8,961 nucleotides of DNA from Halodesulfurarchaeum sp. (GTDB lineage: Archaea; Halobacteriota; Halobacteria; Halobacteriales; Halobacteriaceae). Made by a program: the position numbers and the translations under genes. Below are positions 1 to 6,800 of the stretch, piece by piece. Where the stretch lies: the NCBI GenBank assembly GCA_018334775.1, contig JAGXLJ010000029.1:1-8961 (forward strand), read 5' to 3'. Within the stretch, counting starts at the first letter, position 1, and every line of letters starts with the position of its first letter. The notes beneath the pieces were generated by a model. It was not told the origin of the DNA. It saw only the letters and a program-made list of their open reading frames with translations, and made no database searches.

Positions 1-1098
1 CGCACCTCCTTCTCCGAGGCTGACAAGCGAGAGATAGCGACGATACTCGACGAGATGGGGACCCACGTCATCGAGGCCGGATTCCCAGCGAACAGCGACG
101 CCGAATTCGAAGCCATCAGGGACATCGCCCGGTCGACGGAGACGACCGTGGCGGGCCTGGCCCGTGTCGTCGAATCCGACGTGCAGGCCGCAATAGAGTC
201 GGAAGTGGACATGATCCACGTCTTTGCCAGCACCAGTGACGTCCAGATCGAGGACTCCATGCACTCCAACCGCGAGGAGGTCAAGGAGCGCTCGGTCGCG
301 GCCGTCGAACAGGCCAAGGCAGGGGGCGCTGAAGTCATGTTCTCACCGATGGACGCCACGCGAACCGATCGGAATTACCTGGCAGGAGTTCTCGAAGCCG
401 TCGATGTGGCCGACGTAGACTGGGTGAACATCCCGGATACGACTGGGGTAGCCAGTCCCTCGCGCTTTGCCGACCTGATCGGCTTTGTCGGACAACACAC
501 CGACGCCCGGATCGACGTCCATACCCACGACGACTTCGGCATGGCGACGGCAAACGCCATCGCCGGAATCGAAGCGGGAGCCGATCAGGCCCAGGTTTCG
601 ATCAACGGCATCGGCGAGCGAGCGGGCAACGCCGCCTACGAGGAAGTCGTGATGGCGGCCGAGTCGATCTACAACGCGGACACCGGTATCGATACCACAC
701 GAATCACCGAGATCGCAGCGATCATCGAGGAGAAATCCGGCATCCCGATCCCGCCAAACAAGCCGGTTGTCGGAGAGAACGCCTTTTCTCACGAGAGTGG
801 CATTCACGCGGCCGGCGTGATCGAAAACGCCGACACCTTCGAACCCGGCATCATGACCCCGGAAATGGTCGGCGCCCAGCGAGCGATCGTCCTGGGCAAA
901 CACACCGGGAGCCACGCGGTACGTGAACACCTCGAAGACGCAGGGTACGCCCCGACCGACGAAGAAGTCGAGGAAATCACGGCCCGGGTCAAAAGCCGTG
1001 CCACGGAGAAACACACCATCACGGTCGAAGACCTCCATCGCTTCGCGGCCGCAGTCGGGGTCGATCGAGCCGGTTCATCTGCCGAGGTACGGGCATGA
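1..1098 (+). CDS. leuA: 2-isopropylmalate synthase-family protein, 5' end missing
   Basis: This is a member of the LeuA/citramalate synthase/homocitrate synthase family, which condenses acetyl-CoA with a 2-keto acid. Beside ilv and leu genes, the likely reaction is 2-ketoisovalerate to 2-isopropylmalate, the committed step of leucine synthesis. The frame is open from base 1, so the true start lies upstream; 365 residues are visible. Family marks include the metal-binding HTH in DVHTHDDFG (visible residues about 172-180), GIGERAGN (203-210), GENAFSHESGIH (258-269) and KHTGSHAV (300-307). The protein ends soon after the helical subdomains that follow the TIM barrel. It therefore lacks the roughly 130-residue C-terminal LeuA dimer/regulatory domain that binds leucine in bacterial enzymes. 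Family membership is near certain. The choice between isopropylmalate and (R)-citramalate synthase is inferred from context, and dual use is possible in haloarchaea. Confidence 0.93.
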   Translation, partial: RTSFSEADKREIATILDEMGTHVIEAGFPANSDAEFEAIRDIARSTETTVAGLARVVESDVQAAIESEVDMIHVFASTSDVQIEDSMHSNREEVKERSVAAVEQAKAGGAEVMFSPMDATRTDRNYLAGVLEAVDVADVDWVNIPDTTGVASPSRFADLIGFVGQHTDARIDVHTHDDFGMATANAIAGIEAGADQAQVSINGIGERAGNAAYEEVVMAAESIYNADTGIDTTRITEIAAIIEEKSGIPIPPNKPVVGENAFSHESGIHAAGVIENADTFEPGIMTPEMVGAQRAIVLGKHTGSHAVREHLEDAGYAPTDEEVEEITARVKSRATEKHTITVEDLHRFAAAVGVDRAGSSAEVRA

Positions 1099-1136
1099 GC
1101 CACCGGCCGAACGGATCGATCAGCCCGTCTGCCACC

Positions 1137-1149
1137 GGAACGATTAAAT
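1137..1149 (+). promoter_or_regulatory. Candidate archaeal promoter (BRE/TATA) for the ilvB leader
   Basis: A purine run GGAA (1137-1140) is followed by ATTAAAT (1143-1149), resembling a haloarchaeal BRE plus TATA element. It is the most AT-rich spot directly downstream of leuA. Initiation about 25-27 nt past the box centre would fall near 1171-1173, a few bases before an ATG at 1177. This would give ilvBNC-leuCDB its own promoter, separate from leuA. The match is loose and rests on position and composition only. Confidence 0.4.
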
Positions 1150-1176
1150 CGGCCGCTCACCCAAAATGGAGATACG

Positions 1177-1245
1177 ATGGCCAGCGCTCACAGGCAGTTC
1201 CAAACCGAGGCGTGTTCGGCCAGCAGCGCTATTGTAGGGGCGTAA
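1177..1245 (+). CDS. Possible leader peptide, 22 aa
   Basis: This short frame starts with ATG at 1177, about 31 nt past the centre of the candidate TATA box, so it would be translated from an almost leaderless transcript. It encodes 22 residues beginning MASAHRQF and ending SSAIVGA, with adjacent Ile (ATT) and Val (GTA) codons just before the end. Those are minor codons next to the ATC and GTC/GTG usage of the surrounding genes. The TAA stop (1243-1245) lies inside the loop of the hairpin at 1231-1255, so a ribosome finishing this frame would sit on the hairpin. That geometry suggests a regulatory leader peptide. The frame is short enough to occur by chance, and no family is recognised. Confidence 0.3.
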   Translation: MASAHRQFQTEACSASSAIVGA

Positions 1246-1266
1246 GGCCCCCAATACCGCATTTTT
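1231..1266 (+). terminator. Hairpin plus T-run, terminator or attenuator before ilvB
   Basis: GGGGC (1237-1241) pairs with GCCCC (1247-1251) around the five-base loop GTAAG. Below it ATTG (1231-1234) pairs with CAAT (1252-1255), leaving TA bulged on the left arm. TTTTT (1262-1266) follows after six bases. Archaeal RNA polymerase terminates on U-runs even without a hairpin, so this could end leuA transcripts. Because it lies downstream of the candidate promoter at 1137-1149, it could also act as a conditional terminator inside the ilvB leader. The structure is seen directly; the function is inferred. Confidence 0.45.
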
Positions 1267-1272
1267 CTGATC

Positions 1273-1317
1273 GGAACCGTTCGCCTATCGGTTCTCGCGA
1301 CCCTCTTGTGAGACCGA
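1273..1317 (+). promoter_or_regulatory. Two mutually exclusive hairpins upstream of ilvB
   Basis: Hairpin A pairs GAACCG (1274-1279) with CGGTTC (1289-1294) around a nine-base loop, with a possible G-U pair below. Hairpin B pairs TCGGT (1288-1292) and CTC (1294-1296) with GAG (1310-1312) and ACCGA (1313-1317), leaving T1293 bulged and a 13-base loop. Both need bases 1289-1294, so only one can form at a time. Such alternatives are common in attenuators and riboswitch expression platforms, but they can arise by chance in GC-rich DNA. Confidence 0.35.
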
Positions 1318-1375
1318 CATGGAACGGGACAGACCGTATCGATCCCAGATTGACCGGCCACGCCCACGGAGACCA

Positions 1376-3154
1376 ATGAGCAAACCACAGAAAACGACGG
1401 ACACCACGGACCCATCGACAGAGTCACAGGACCTGTCGGAGACGAAAAGCGAGACAACCACGGAGGAACAGACAACAGGCGCTAACTCGGTCGTCGCTGC
1501 CCTCGAGAAGGCCGACGTCGAGATCACGTTCGGCGTCCAGGGCGGGGCCATCATGCCCGTATACGACGCCATGGTCGATTCGGACATCCATCACGTCTCG
1601 ATGGCTCACGAGCAAGGGGCCTCCCACGCGGCTGATGCATACGGGATCGTCTCCGGTAACCCGGGCGTCACGATCACCACCTCCGGGCCTGGGGCGACGA
1701 ACCTGGTCACGGGCATCGCGGACGCCAACCTGGATTCCGATCCGATCGTCTCGTTGACCGGCCAAGTCCCCCAGGACATGGTCGGTAACGACGCCTTCCA
1801 GGAGACGAACACGATGGGGATCACCGCGCCGATCACGAAAGCAAACATCTTTTCGACAAACCCTGACACCGTCGGAGACGACATCGGGACTGCAATTGCA
1901 CTCGCGGCTGAGGGACGACAGGGGCCGACCCTGGTCGACCTCCCGAAGAACGTCACAACTGGCGAGACAGACGTCGAACCGTCAATCCCCACCACCCCCG
2001 AGTCCTATCAGGTCCCAGCGCCTGAAGCCGATTCCAAGGCGGTCAGGGCCGCTGCAGAGGCACTCGCCGGGGCGGATCGGCCCCTGATCCTTTCCGGAGG
2101 CGGCGTCATCAAGAGCGAGGCCAGCGAGGAACTGCGGGAGTTCGCTATCGAGTACGGGATTCCAGTCGTCACGACGATGCCCGGCCTCGGCTCGTTCCCC
2201 GAGGATACCGCCCTCGCGATGGAGATGGGTGGGATGCACGGAACGGGCTATGCCAACATGTCCTTGAGCCACTGTGACGTCCTGTTGGGTGTGGGCACCC
2301 GGTTCGACGATCGGCTCACGGGCGGCATCGAGACCTTCGCCCCCGAGGCCGAAGTCATCCACGTCGACATCGACCCCGCCGAGATCTCGAAGAACATCCA
2401 CGCGGATTATCCGCTGATCGGGGACGCAGGCGCGGTGCTGAAACAGCTCCACGATGCCATGCCGAAATCGCCAGACGCAGAGGCGTGGCGCAAACGGACC
2501 CAGGAGTGGAAAGCCGAATACCCGATGGGATACGAAACTCCACAGGACGAAGCAATCAAACCCCAGTTCGTCGTCGAAGCGATGGACGAAGCCGCAGCGG
2601 ACGACGCCATAGTGACTACCGGGGTCGGCCAGCACCAGATGTGGGCCGCTCAGTACTGGACCTACACCGAGCCACGGACATGGGTTTCCTCGAACGGCCT
2701 CGGAACGATGGGGTATGGCGCCCCGGCCGCAGTCGGTGCAAAACTCGCAGCCGCGGACACACAAGTGGTTGCCTTCGAAGGCGACGGGTCATTCCTGATG
2801 ACCAGCCAGGCGATCGCACCGGCCGTCCGCGAGGAACTCGACATCACCATCGCGATTTTGAACAACTCCTATGTCGGGATGATCCGACAGTGGCAAGACG
2901 CCTTCTACGACCAGCGACGCTACGAAAGCAAGTGGGACTGGGGCCCGGACTTCGCCTCATTGGCCGAAGCCTATGGCGCGCAGGGGCTACAGGCAATGGC
3001 CTACGATGAGGTTCCGGAAGTGATCGAAGAGGCGTTTGCCTATGACGGCCCATCAGTGATCGATTTCCATATCGACCAGGTCGCAGACGTCTATCCGATG
3101 GTGCCAAGCGGTGGCAATAACGCCGAATTCGCCCTGGAGGAGGATCACCTATGA
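1376..3154 (+). CDS. ilvB: Acetohydroxyacid (acetolactate) synthase, large catalytic subunit
   Basis: This thiamine diphosphate enzyme joins pyruvate to pyruvate (acetolactate, for Val and Leu) or to 2-ketobutyrate (acetohydroxybutyrate, for Ile) in the cytoplasm. The 592 residues show the N-terminal ThDP domain with FGVQGGAIMPVYDAM (52-66) and the catalytic Glu79 in AHEQGA. Next come a central FAD-type domain with GTRFDD (307-312) and a C-terminal ThDP/Mg domain with GDGSF (469-473) through NN (496-497), then GMIRQWQ. ATG 1376 is chosen because it opens a typical haloarchaeal polar, Thr/Glu-rich tail of about 35 residues. An in-frame ATG at 1319 would add 19 Arg/Pro-rich residues unlike this proteome and would run into the leader. 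A weak GGAG lies 4 nt upstream. The stop overlaps the ilvN start (ATGA), fitting joint synthesis with its regulatory subunit. Confidence 0.96.
   Translation: MSKPQKTTDTTDPSTESQDLSETKSETTTEEQTTGANSVVAALEKADVEITFGVQGGAIMPVYDAMVDSDIHHVSMAHEQGASHAADAYGIVSGNPGVTITTSGPGATNLVTGIADANLDSDPIVSLTGQVPQDMVGNDAFQETNTMGITAPITKANIFSTNPDTVGDDIGTAIALAAEGRQGPTLVDLPKNVTTGETDVEPSIPTTPESYQVPAPEADSKAVRAAAEALAGADRPLILSGGGVIKSEASEELREFAIEYGIPVVTTMPGLGSFPEDTALAMEMGGMHGTGYANMSLSHCDVLLGVGTRFDDRLTGGIETFAPEAEVIHVDIDPAEISKNIHADYPLIGDAGAVLKQLHDAMPKSPDAEAWRKRTQEWKAEYPMGYETPQDEAIKPQFVVEAMDEAAADDAIVTTGVGQHQMWAAQYWTYTEPRTWVSSNGLGTMGYGAPAAVGAKLAAADTQVVAFEGDGSFLMTSQAIAPAVREELDITIAILNNSYVGMIRQWQDAFYDQRRYESKWDWGPDFASLAEAYGAQGLQAMAYDEVPEVIEEAFAYDGPSVIDFHIDQVADVYPMVPSGGNNAEFALEEDHL
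3136..3143 (+). promoter_or_regulatory. Strong Shine-Dalgarno site for ilvN
   Basis: GGAGGAGG lies within the last codons of ilvB, 7 nt before the ilvN ATG, and matches the anti-Shine-Dalgarno end of 16S rRNA. It supports the start at 3151. Together with the ATGA overlap it suggests re-initiation, so that both subunits are made at related rates. Confidence 0.6.
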
Positions 3155-3741
3155 CTGGAGAACGGATGGAAGGTAAAGCACCCGTGGACCGAGAGATTCC
3201 CTCGGGCCGCCGCAATTCCCAGGGGATCCGCATCGACCCGGAGACAGAAGCGGAACTTCAGGAGCGACGGGCCGTGATTTCTGCCCTGGTCGATCACGAG
3301 CCGGGCGTGCTCGCAAACGTCTCCGGGCTCTTCGCCCGCCGCCAGCTCAACATCGAGAGTTTGACCGTCGGGCCGACTATCGACGAGTCGAAAGCCCGGA
3401 TGACCATCGTCGTCGAGGAGGACGAACCGGGTATCGAACAGGCCAAGCGACAACTCCGCAAGGAAGTCCACGCCTGGTCAGTCCGGGAAGTCAAGGGTGC
3501 GATCGAGCGCGAACTTTCACTTATCAAAGTTAGCGGTGACGATCCAGCCGGGGTCACCGCAGTCGCGGAAATGTACGGCGGCCAGGCAGTCCAAGCCAAC
3601 GACGAGATCATCACTGTCGAGTTGACAGGAACAGAGGCAGATATCGACGCCGCGATCAGAGCGTTCGAACAGTTCGGCGTACACGAAGTCGCCCGCACGG
3701 GCACCGCCGCCCTCGCCAGCGGCACACAATCGACAACATGA
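3151..3741 (+). CDS. ilvN: Acetohydroxyacid synthase, small regulatory subunit
   Basis: This is the regulatory partner of IlvB; the family activates the catalytic subunit and confers feedback inhibition by valine. Of 196 residues, about 41-115 form an ACT domain with [14 protein letters not shown] followed by [10 protein letters not shown]. The Asn of NIES corresponds to the residue linked to valine binding in bacterial IlvH. Residues about 120-190 form the second small-subunit domain, with SLIKV near its start and [14 protein letters not shown] near its end. Residues 1-38 are a polar, charged extension beyond the roughly 160-residue bacterial proteins, probably disordered. The ATG overlaps the ilvB stop by 4 nt and has a strong Shine-Dalgarno site; the stop overlaps the ilvC start in the same way. 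The fused-looking order B-N-C is the common arrangement. The symbol ilvH would be equally acceptable. Confidence 0.94.
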   Translation: MTGERMEGKAPVDREIPSGRRNSQGIRIDPETEAELQERRAVISALVDHEPGVLANVSGLFARRQLNIESLTVGPTIDESKARMTIVVEEDEPGIEQAKRQLRKEVHAWSVREVKGAIERELSLIKVSGDDPAGVTAVAEMYGGQAVQANDEIITVELTGTEADIDAAIRAFEQFGVHEVARTGTAALASGTQSTT

Positions 3742-4745
3742 CTGACGATTTCACCAGACCGGTATACTACGACGAAGACGCGGACAGCTCGATGATTGCC
3801 GAGAAGACCGTCGCGGTCCTCGGCTACGGAAGCCAGGGCCACGCCCACGCCCAGAACCTCGCCGAGAGCGGGGTCGAAGTGGTCGTCGGCCTCAAACCCG
3901 ATTCGGATTCCCGATCGGCCGTGGAGGAAGAAGGCCTTCGGGTGGCAACACCACGTGATGCGGCCGCCGAGGCTGATATCGTGTCCATGCTGGTTCCGGA
4001 CACGGTGCAACCGATGGTCTACGAGGCGATCGAACCAGAACTCGACGCAGGCGACACGCTCCAGTTCGCCCACGGGTTCAACATCCACTACAACCAGATC
4101 GAACCCCCGGCGGACGTCGATGTCACGATGGTCGCCCCGAAAAGCCCCGGCCATCTGGTACGGCGCAACTACGAAGCCGGCGAAGGGACACCAGCACTCG
4201 TCGCAGTGTATCAAGACGCCACAGGCGAGGCTCGGGACGAAGCGCTGGCCTATGCCCAGGGGATCGGGTGTGCCAGGGCCGGCGTCATCGAGACGAGCTT
4301 CCAAGAGGAGACCGAGTCGGACCTCTTCGGCGAGCAAGCCGTCCTCTGTGGCGGGGTCACCAGCCTGGTGAAAACCGGGTACGAGACCCTGGTCGAGAAC
4401 GGGTACAGCCCGGAGATGGCGTATTTCGAAGTCCTGAACGAACTCAAGCTCATCGTGGATCTGATGTACGAAGGTGGGCTCGGCGAGATGTGGGATTCGG
4501 TCTCGGATACGGCCGAATACGGCGGCCTGACCCGCGGCGACGTAGTCGTGGACGAGGACGTCAAGGAGAACATGGAGGCGATCCTGACGGAGATTCAAAA
4601 CGGCGAGTTCGCCCGCGAGTGGATCTCGGAAAACCAGGCCGGTCGCCCCGCGTACACACAGCACCGAGGAGCCGAGGCCGACCACGAGATCGAGGATGTC
4701 GGCGAACGACTACGATCGATGTTCGCGTGGGCCGACGATGAGTGA
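3738..4745 (+). CDS. ilvC: Ketol-acid reductoisomerase, class I
   Basis: This enzyme isomerises and reduces acetolactate or acetohydroxybutyrate to the 2,3-dihydroxy acid using Mg2+ and a nicotinamide cofactor. The 335 residues fit the short class I form. The N-terminal Rossmann domain has [12 protein letters not shown] (29-40). The all-helical C-terminal domain carries the metal ligands in ESDLFGEQ (Asp195, Glu199) and in [18 protein letters not shown] (Glu231, Glu235). The cofactor loop after beta-2 reads [10 protein letters not shown]. Its two Ser (56, 58) resemble NADPH-type enzymes, but Lys replaces the usual Arg and two Asp are present, so cofactor preference is left open. The ATG overlaps the ilvN stop (ATGA). 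No Shine-Dalgarno site is visible, so translation probably depends on coupling to ilvN. Confidence 0.97.
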   Translation: MTDDFTRPVYYDEDADSSMIAEKTVAVLGYGSQGHAHAQNLAESGVEVVVGLKPDSDSRSAVEEEGLRVATPRDAAAEADIVSMLVPDTVQPMVYEAIEPELDAGDTLQFAHGFNIHYNQIEPPADVDVTMVAPKSPGHLVRRNYEAGEGTPALVAVYQDATGEARDEALAYAQGIGCARAGVIETSFQEETESDLFGEQAVLCGGVTSLVKTGYETLVENGYSPEMAYFEVLNELKLIVDLMYEGGLGEMWDSVSDTAEYGGLTRGDVVVDEDVKENMEAILTEIQNGEFAREWISENQAGRPAYTQHRGAEADHEIEDVGERLRSMFAWADDE

Positions 4746-6156
4746 CGGAACGCTCTACGATCACGTCTGGGACGAGCATCTCGTCGAGACCCTTCCGACG
4801 GGGCAGGACCAGCTGTTCGTCGGATTGCACCTGATACACGAGGTCACGAGCCCGCAGGCCTTCGGAATGCTCCGGGAACGCGAGCTGGAGGTGGCCTTCC
4901 CCGAGCAGACTCACGCGACCGTCGATCACATCGTCCCGACCGGGGACCGCTCGCGGCCGTTTCAGGACGGGGCCGCAGAGACGATGCTTGAAGAGCTCGA
5001 GGAGAACGTGCGAAAAGCGGGCATCCGATTCTCAGGCCCCGAGACCGGCAACCAGGGCATCGTCCACGTCATCGGTCCGGAACAGGGGTTGACCCAGCCG
5101 GGCATGACGATCGTCTGTGGTGACAGCCACACCGCCACCCACGGCGCGTTCGGGGCCCTGGCCTTCGGGATTGGCACGAGTCAGATCCGGGACGTGCTCG
5201 CGACTCAGTCGGTCGCCATGGAAAAACAAGCGGTCAGGCGGATCGAGGTCACCGGCGAGCTCGGCGAAGGTGTCACCGCGAAGGACGTGGTGCTTTCGAT
5301 CATCCGCGAGTTGGGCACCGATGGCGGTGTCGGCTACGTCTACGAGTACGGTGGTGACGTGGTCGAGTCGATGTCGATGCACGAGCGGATGACACTTTGT
5401 AATATGTCCATCGAGGGAGGTGCGCGTGCCGGCTACGTGAATCCGGACAAGACCACCTACGAGTACCTCGAGGGACGGGAGGCAGTCACCACGGGCGATG
5501 CCTTCGAGGAGCGCAAGGCCTACTGGGACTCGATCAGCTCCGACCCCGACGCGACATACGACGACGTGGTCGAGATCGACGGGTCCGCGATCAAGCCCTC
5601 AGTCACGTGGGGTATTACCCCGGGGCAGGTCGTCGGCATCACGGAGACCATTCCCGCGCCCGAGGACCTGCCCGCGGACAAGCGGGAGACGGCCGAGCAG
5701 GCCTACGATCACATGGGCGTTGCGCCAGGCCAGACGATGGAGGGCTACGAGATCGACGTAGCATTCCTCGGTTCGTGTACAAACGGTCGGCTCTCCGACC
5801 TCAGACAGGCTGCCGAGGTGCTCGAGGGGCGGGAGGTCCACCCGGACGTCAGAGCGATGGTCGTCCCCGGCAGCCAACGAGTGAAGGCCGCAGCGGAAGC
5901 AGCGGGACTCGACCAGATCTTCCGGGAATCCGGCTTCGAATGGCGCGAGGCGGGATGTTCGATGTGCCTCGGGATGAACGAGGACCAACTCGAGGGCGAC
6001 GAAGTATCTGCCTCCTCCTCGAACCGCAACTTCATCGGGCGGCAGGGCTCGAAGGACGGGCGGACCGTCCTCATGAGTCCCCAGATGGTCACAGCGGCGG
6101 CGGTGACCGGGGAAGTAACGGATATCCGCTCCTTCGAGGAGGTGAAACCGGTATGA
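4738..6156 (+). CDS. leuC: 3-isopropylmalate dehydratase, large subunit
   Basis: This aconitase-family large subunit, with LeuD, interconverts 2- and 3-isopropylmalate in leucine synthesis; some archaeal pairs also act on citramalate. The 472 residues match the usual LeuC length. The three ligands of the [4Fe-4S] cluster are Cys347 (GSCTNGR) and Cys407/Cys410 (GCSMCLGMN). Other family marks are [20 protein letters not shown] (127-146) and [13 protein letters not shown] (426-438). ATG 4738 is preferred: it gives [14 protein letters not shown], the standard LeuC N-terminus, and overlaps the end of ilvC by 8 nt (ATGAGTGA). An in-frame ATG 42 nt earlier would add 14 residues read from within ilvC. 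No Shine-Dalgarno site is seen. The stop overlaps leuD by 4 nt. Confidence 0.97.
   Translation: MSDGTLYDHVWDEHLVETLPTGQDQLFVGLHLIHEVTSPQAFGMLRERELEVAFPEQTHATVDHIVPTGDRSRPFQDGAAETMLEELEENVRKAGIRFSGPETGNQGIVHVIGPEQGLTQPGMTIVCGDSHTATHGAFGALAFGIGTSQIRDVLATQSVAMEKQAVRRIEVTGELGEGVTAKDVVLSIIRELGTDGGVGYVYEYGGDVVESMSMHERMTLCNMSIEGGARAGYVNPDKTTYEYLEGREAVTTGDAFEERKAYWDSISSDPDATYDDVVEIDGSAIKPSVTWGITPGQVVGITETIPAPEDLPADKRETAEQAYDHMGVAPGQTMEGYEIDVAFLGSCTNGRLSDLRQAAEVLEGREVHPDVRAMVVPGSQRVKAAAEAAGLDQIFRESGFEWREAGCSMCLGMNEDQLEGDEVSASSSNRNFIGRQGSKDGRTVLMSPQMVTAAAVTGEVTDIRSFEEVKPV
6136..6145 (+). promoter_or_regulatory. Strong Shine-Dalgarno site for leuD
   Basis: GAGGAGGTGA lies at the end of leuC, 7 nt before the leuD ATG, and is a long uninterrupted complement to the 16S rRNA 3' end. 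It fixes the leuD start at 6153 rather than a start further upstream in the long open frame inside leuC. It is the best ribosome-binding site in the window. Confidence 0.65.
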
Positions 6157-6800
6157 GCGGGACTGAAAACGGGCAGGCAGCTGACGAACCGCCAGCCGCC
6201 CGCGTGCCAGCGGTGTCCGGAACCGGCATCCCGATCCGCGGCAACGACATCGACACCGACCAGATCATCCCGTCCCGCTTCATGAAGGTCGTCACCTTCG
6301 AAGGACTGGGCCAGTACGCGTTTTACGACCAGCGGATCGAGGAGGACCCACATCCCCTCGAAGACGACCGGTTCCGAACGGCCTCGATCATGGCCGTCAA
6401 CGCCAACTTCGGCACCGGCTCCTCCCGCGAACACGCCCCACAGGCGCTGATGCGCTGGGGCATCGAGGGCCTGATCGGCGAGTCATTCGCCGAGATTTTC
6501 CGCGGGAACTGCCTCGCGCTGGGGCTCCCGACGGTGACCACCGACAGCGAAACGGTGACAGAAATCCAGGACTGGATCGAGGCTAACCCCGACGAGGATA
6601 TCGAGATCGACGTCGAAGACGCAACCGTCTCGTACGGTGATACCACGATCGACGTCGAAATCGACGATTCCCAGCAGCGGGCCCTCACCGAAGGGACCTG
6701 GGACACGACCGCAGTAATGAAAGCAAACTTCGAGAGGGTCCGTGACCGGGCACAGTCGCTGCCCTACATCGAAGACGCGGAGATTCCGGAACAGCGATGA
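6153..6800 (+). CDS. leuD: 3-isopropylmalate dehydratase, small subunit
   Basis: This is the swivel-domain subunit that completes the LeuCD isomerase active site. The 215 residues include [16 protein letters not shown] (30-45) and [14 protein letters not shown] (83-96), the aconitase C-terminal-type signature with the substrate-binding Ser-Ser-Arg. [11 protein letters not shown] (116-126) is also typical. About 20 polar N-terminal residues precede the conserved fold, a common haloarchaeal feature. The C-terminal part ([20 protein letters not shown]) is also family-like, so the gene is complete. The start codon overlaps the leuC stop (ATGA) behind a strong Shine-Dalgarno site, and the stop overlaps the leuB start in the same way. 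The frame stays open for 546 nt upstream inside leuC, but that part is an out-of-frame shadow of leuC. Confidence 0.96.
   Translation: MSGTENGQAADEPPAARVPAVSGTGIPIRGNDIDTDQIIPSRFMKVVTFEGLGQYAFYDQRIEEDPHPLEDDRFRTASIMAVNANFGTGSSREHAPQALMRWGIEGLIGESFAEIFRGNCLALGLPTVTTDSETVTEIQDWIEANPDEDIEIDVEDATVSYGDTTIDVEIDDSQQRALTEGTWDTTAVMKANFERVRDRAQSLPYIEDAEIPEQR

Larger units (their letters stand above)
1171..1375 (+). promoter_or_regulatory. Putative structured leader (5' UTR) of the ilvBNC-leuCDB operon
   Basis: This stretch between the predicted transcription start and the ilvB start codon is unusually long for a haloarchaeal operon, where leaders are usually short or absent. It holds a short possible leader ORF (1177-1245), a GC-rich hairpin with a T-run (1231-1266), and two mutually exclusive hairpins further on (1273-1295 and 1288-1317). 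The self-complementary hexamer AGCGCT occurs at 1183-1188 and 1225-1230, so the two copies can pair. Stacked alternative structures before a branched-chain amino acid operon suggest cis-regulation by attenuation. That role is inferred; only the pairings are seen directly. Confidence 0.45.

Noticed and set aside
1319..1375. Upstream in-frame ATG giving ilvB 19 extra residues
   Set aside because: The extra residues are Arg/Pro-rich, unlike the acidic N-terminal tails usual in haloarchaea, and the segment lies just after the structured leader. ATG 1376 has a weak GGAG and a typical following sequence.
1095..1379. 94-codon + strand frame overlapping the leuA stop codon by ATGA and filling the gap before ilvB
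   Set aside because: It would fit the coupled-gene pattern, but the product is basic, Arg/Pro/Ser-rich and without any recognisable domain. It runs through the promoter-like element, hairpin and T-run, and its codon use does not resemble the neighbours.
3142..3150. GGATCACCT before ilvN, identical to the 3' end region of 16S rRNA
   Set aside because: It is the rRNA sequence itself, not its complement, so it would not act as a ribosome-binding site. The functional match is the GGAGGAGG just upstream, and the rest is explained by coding for the IlvB C-terminus.
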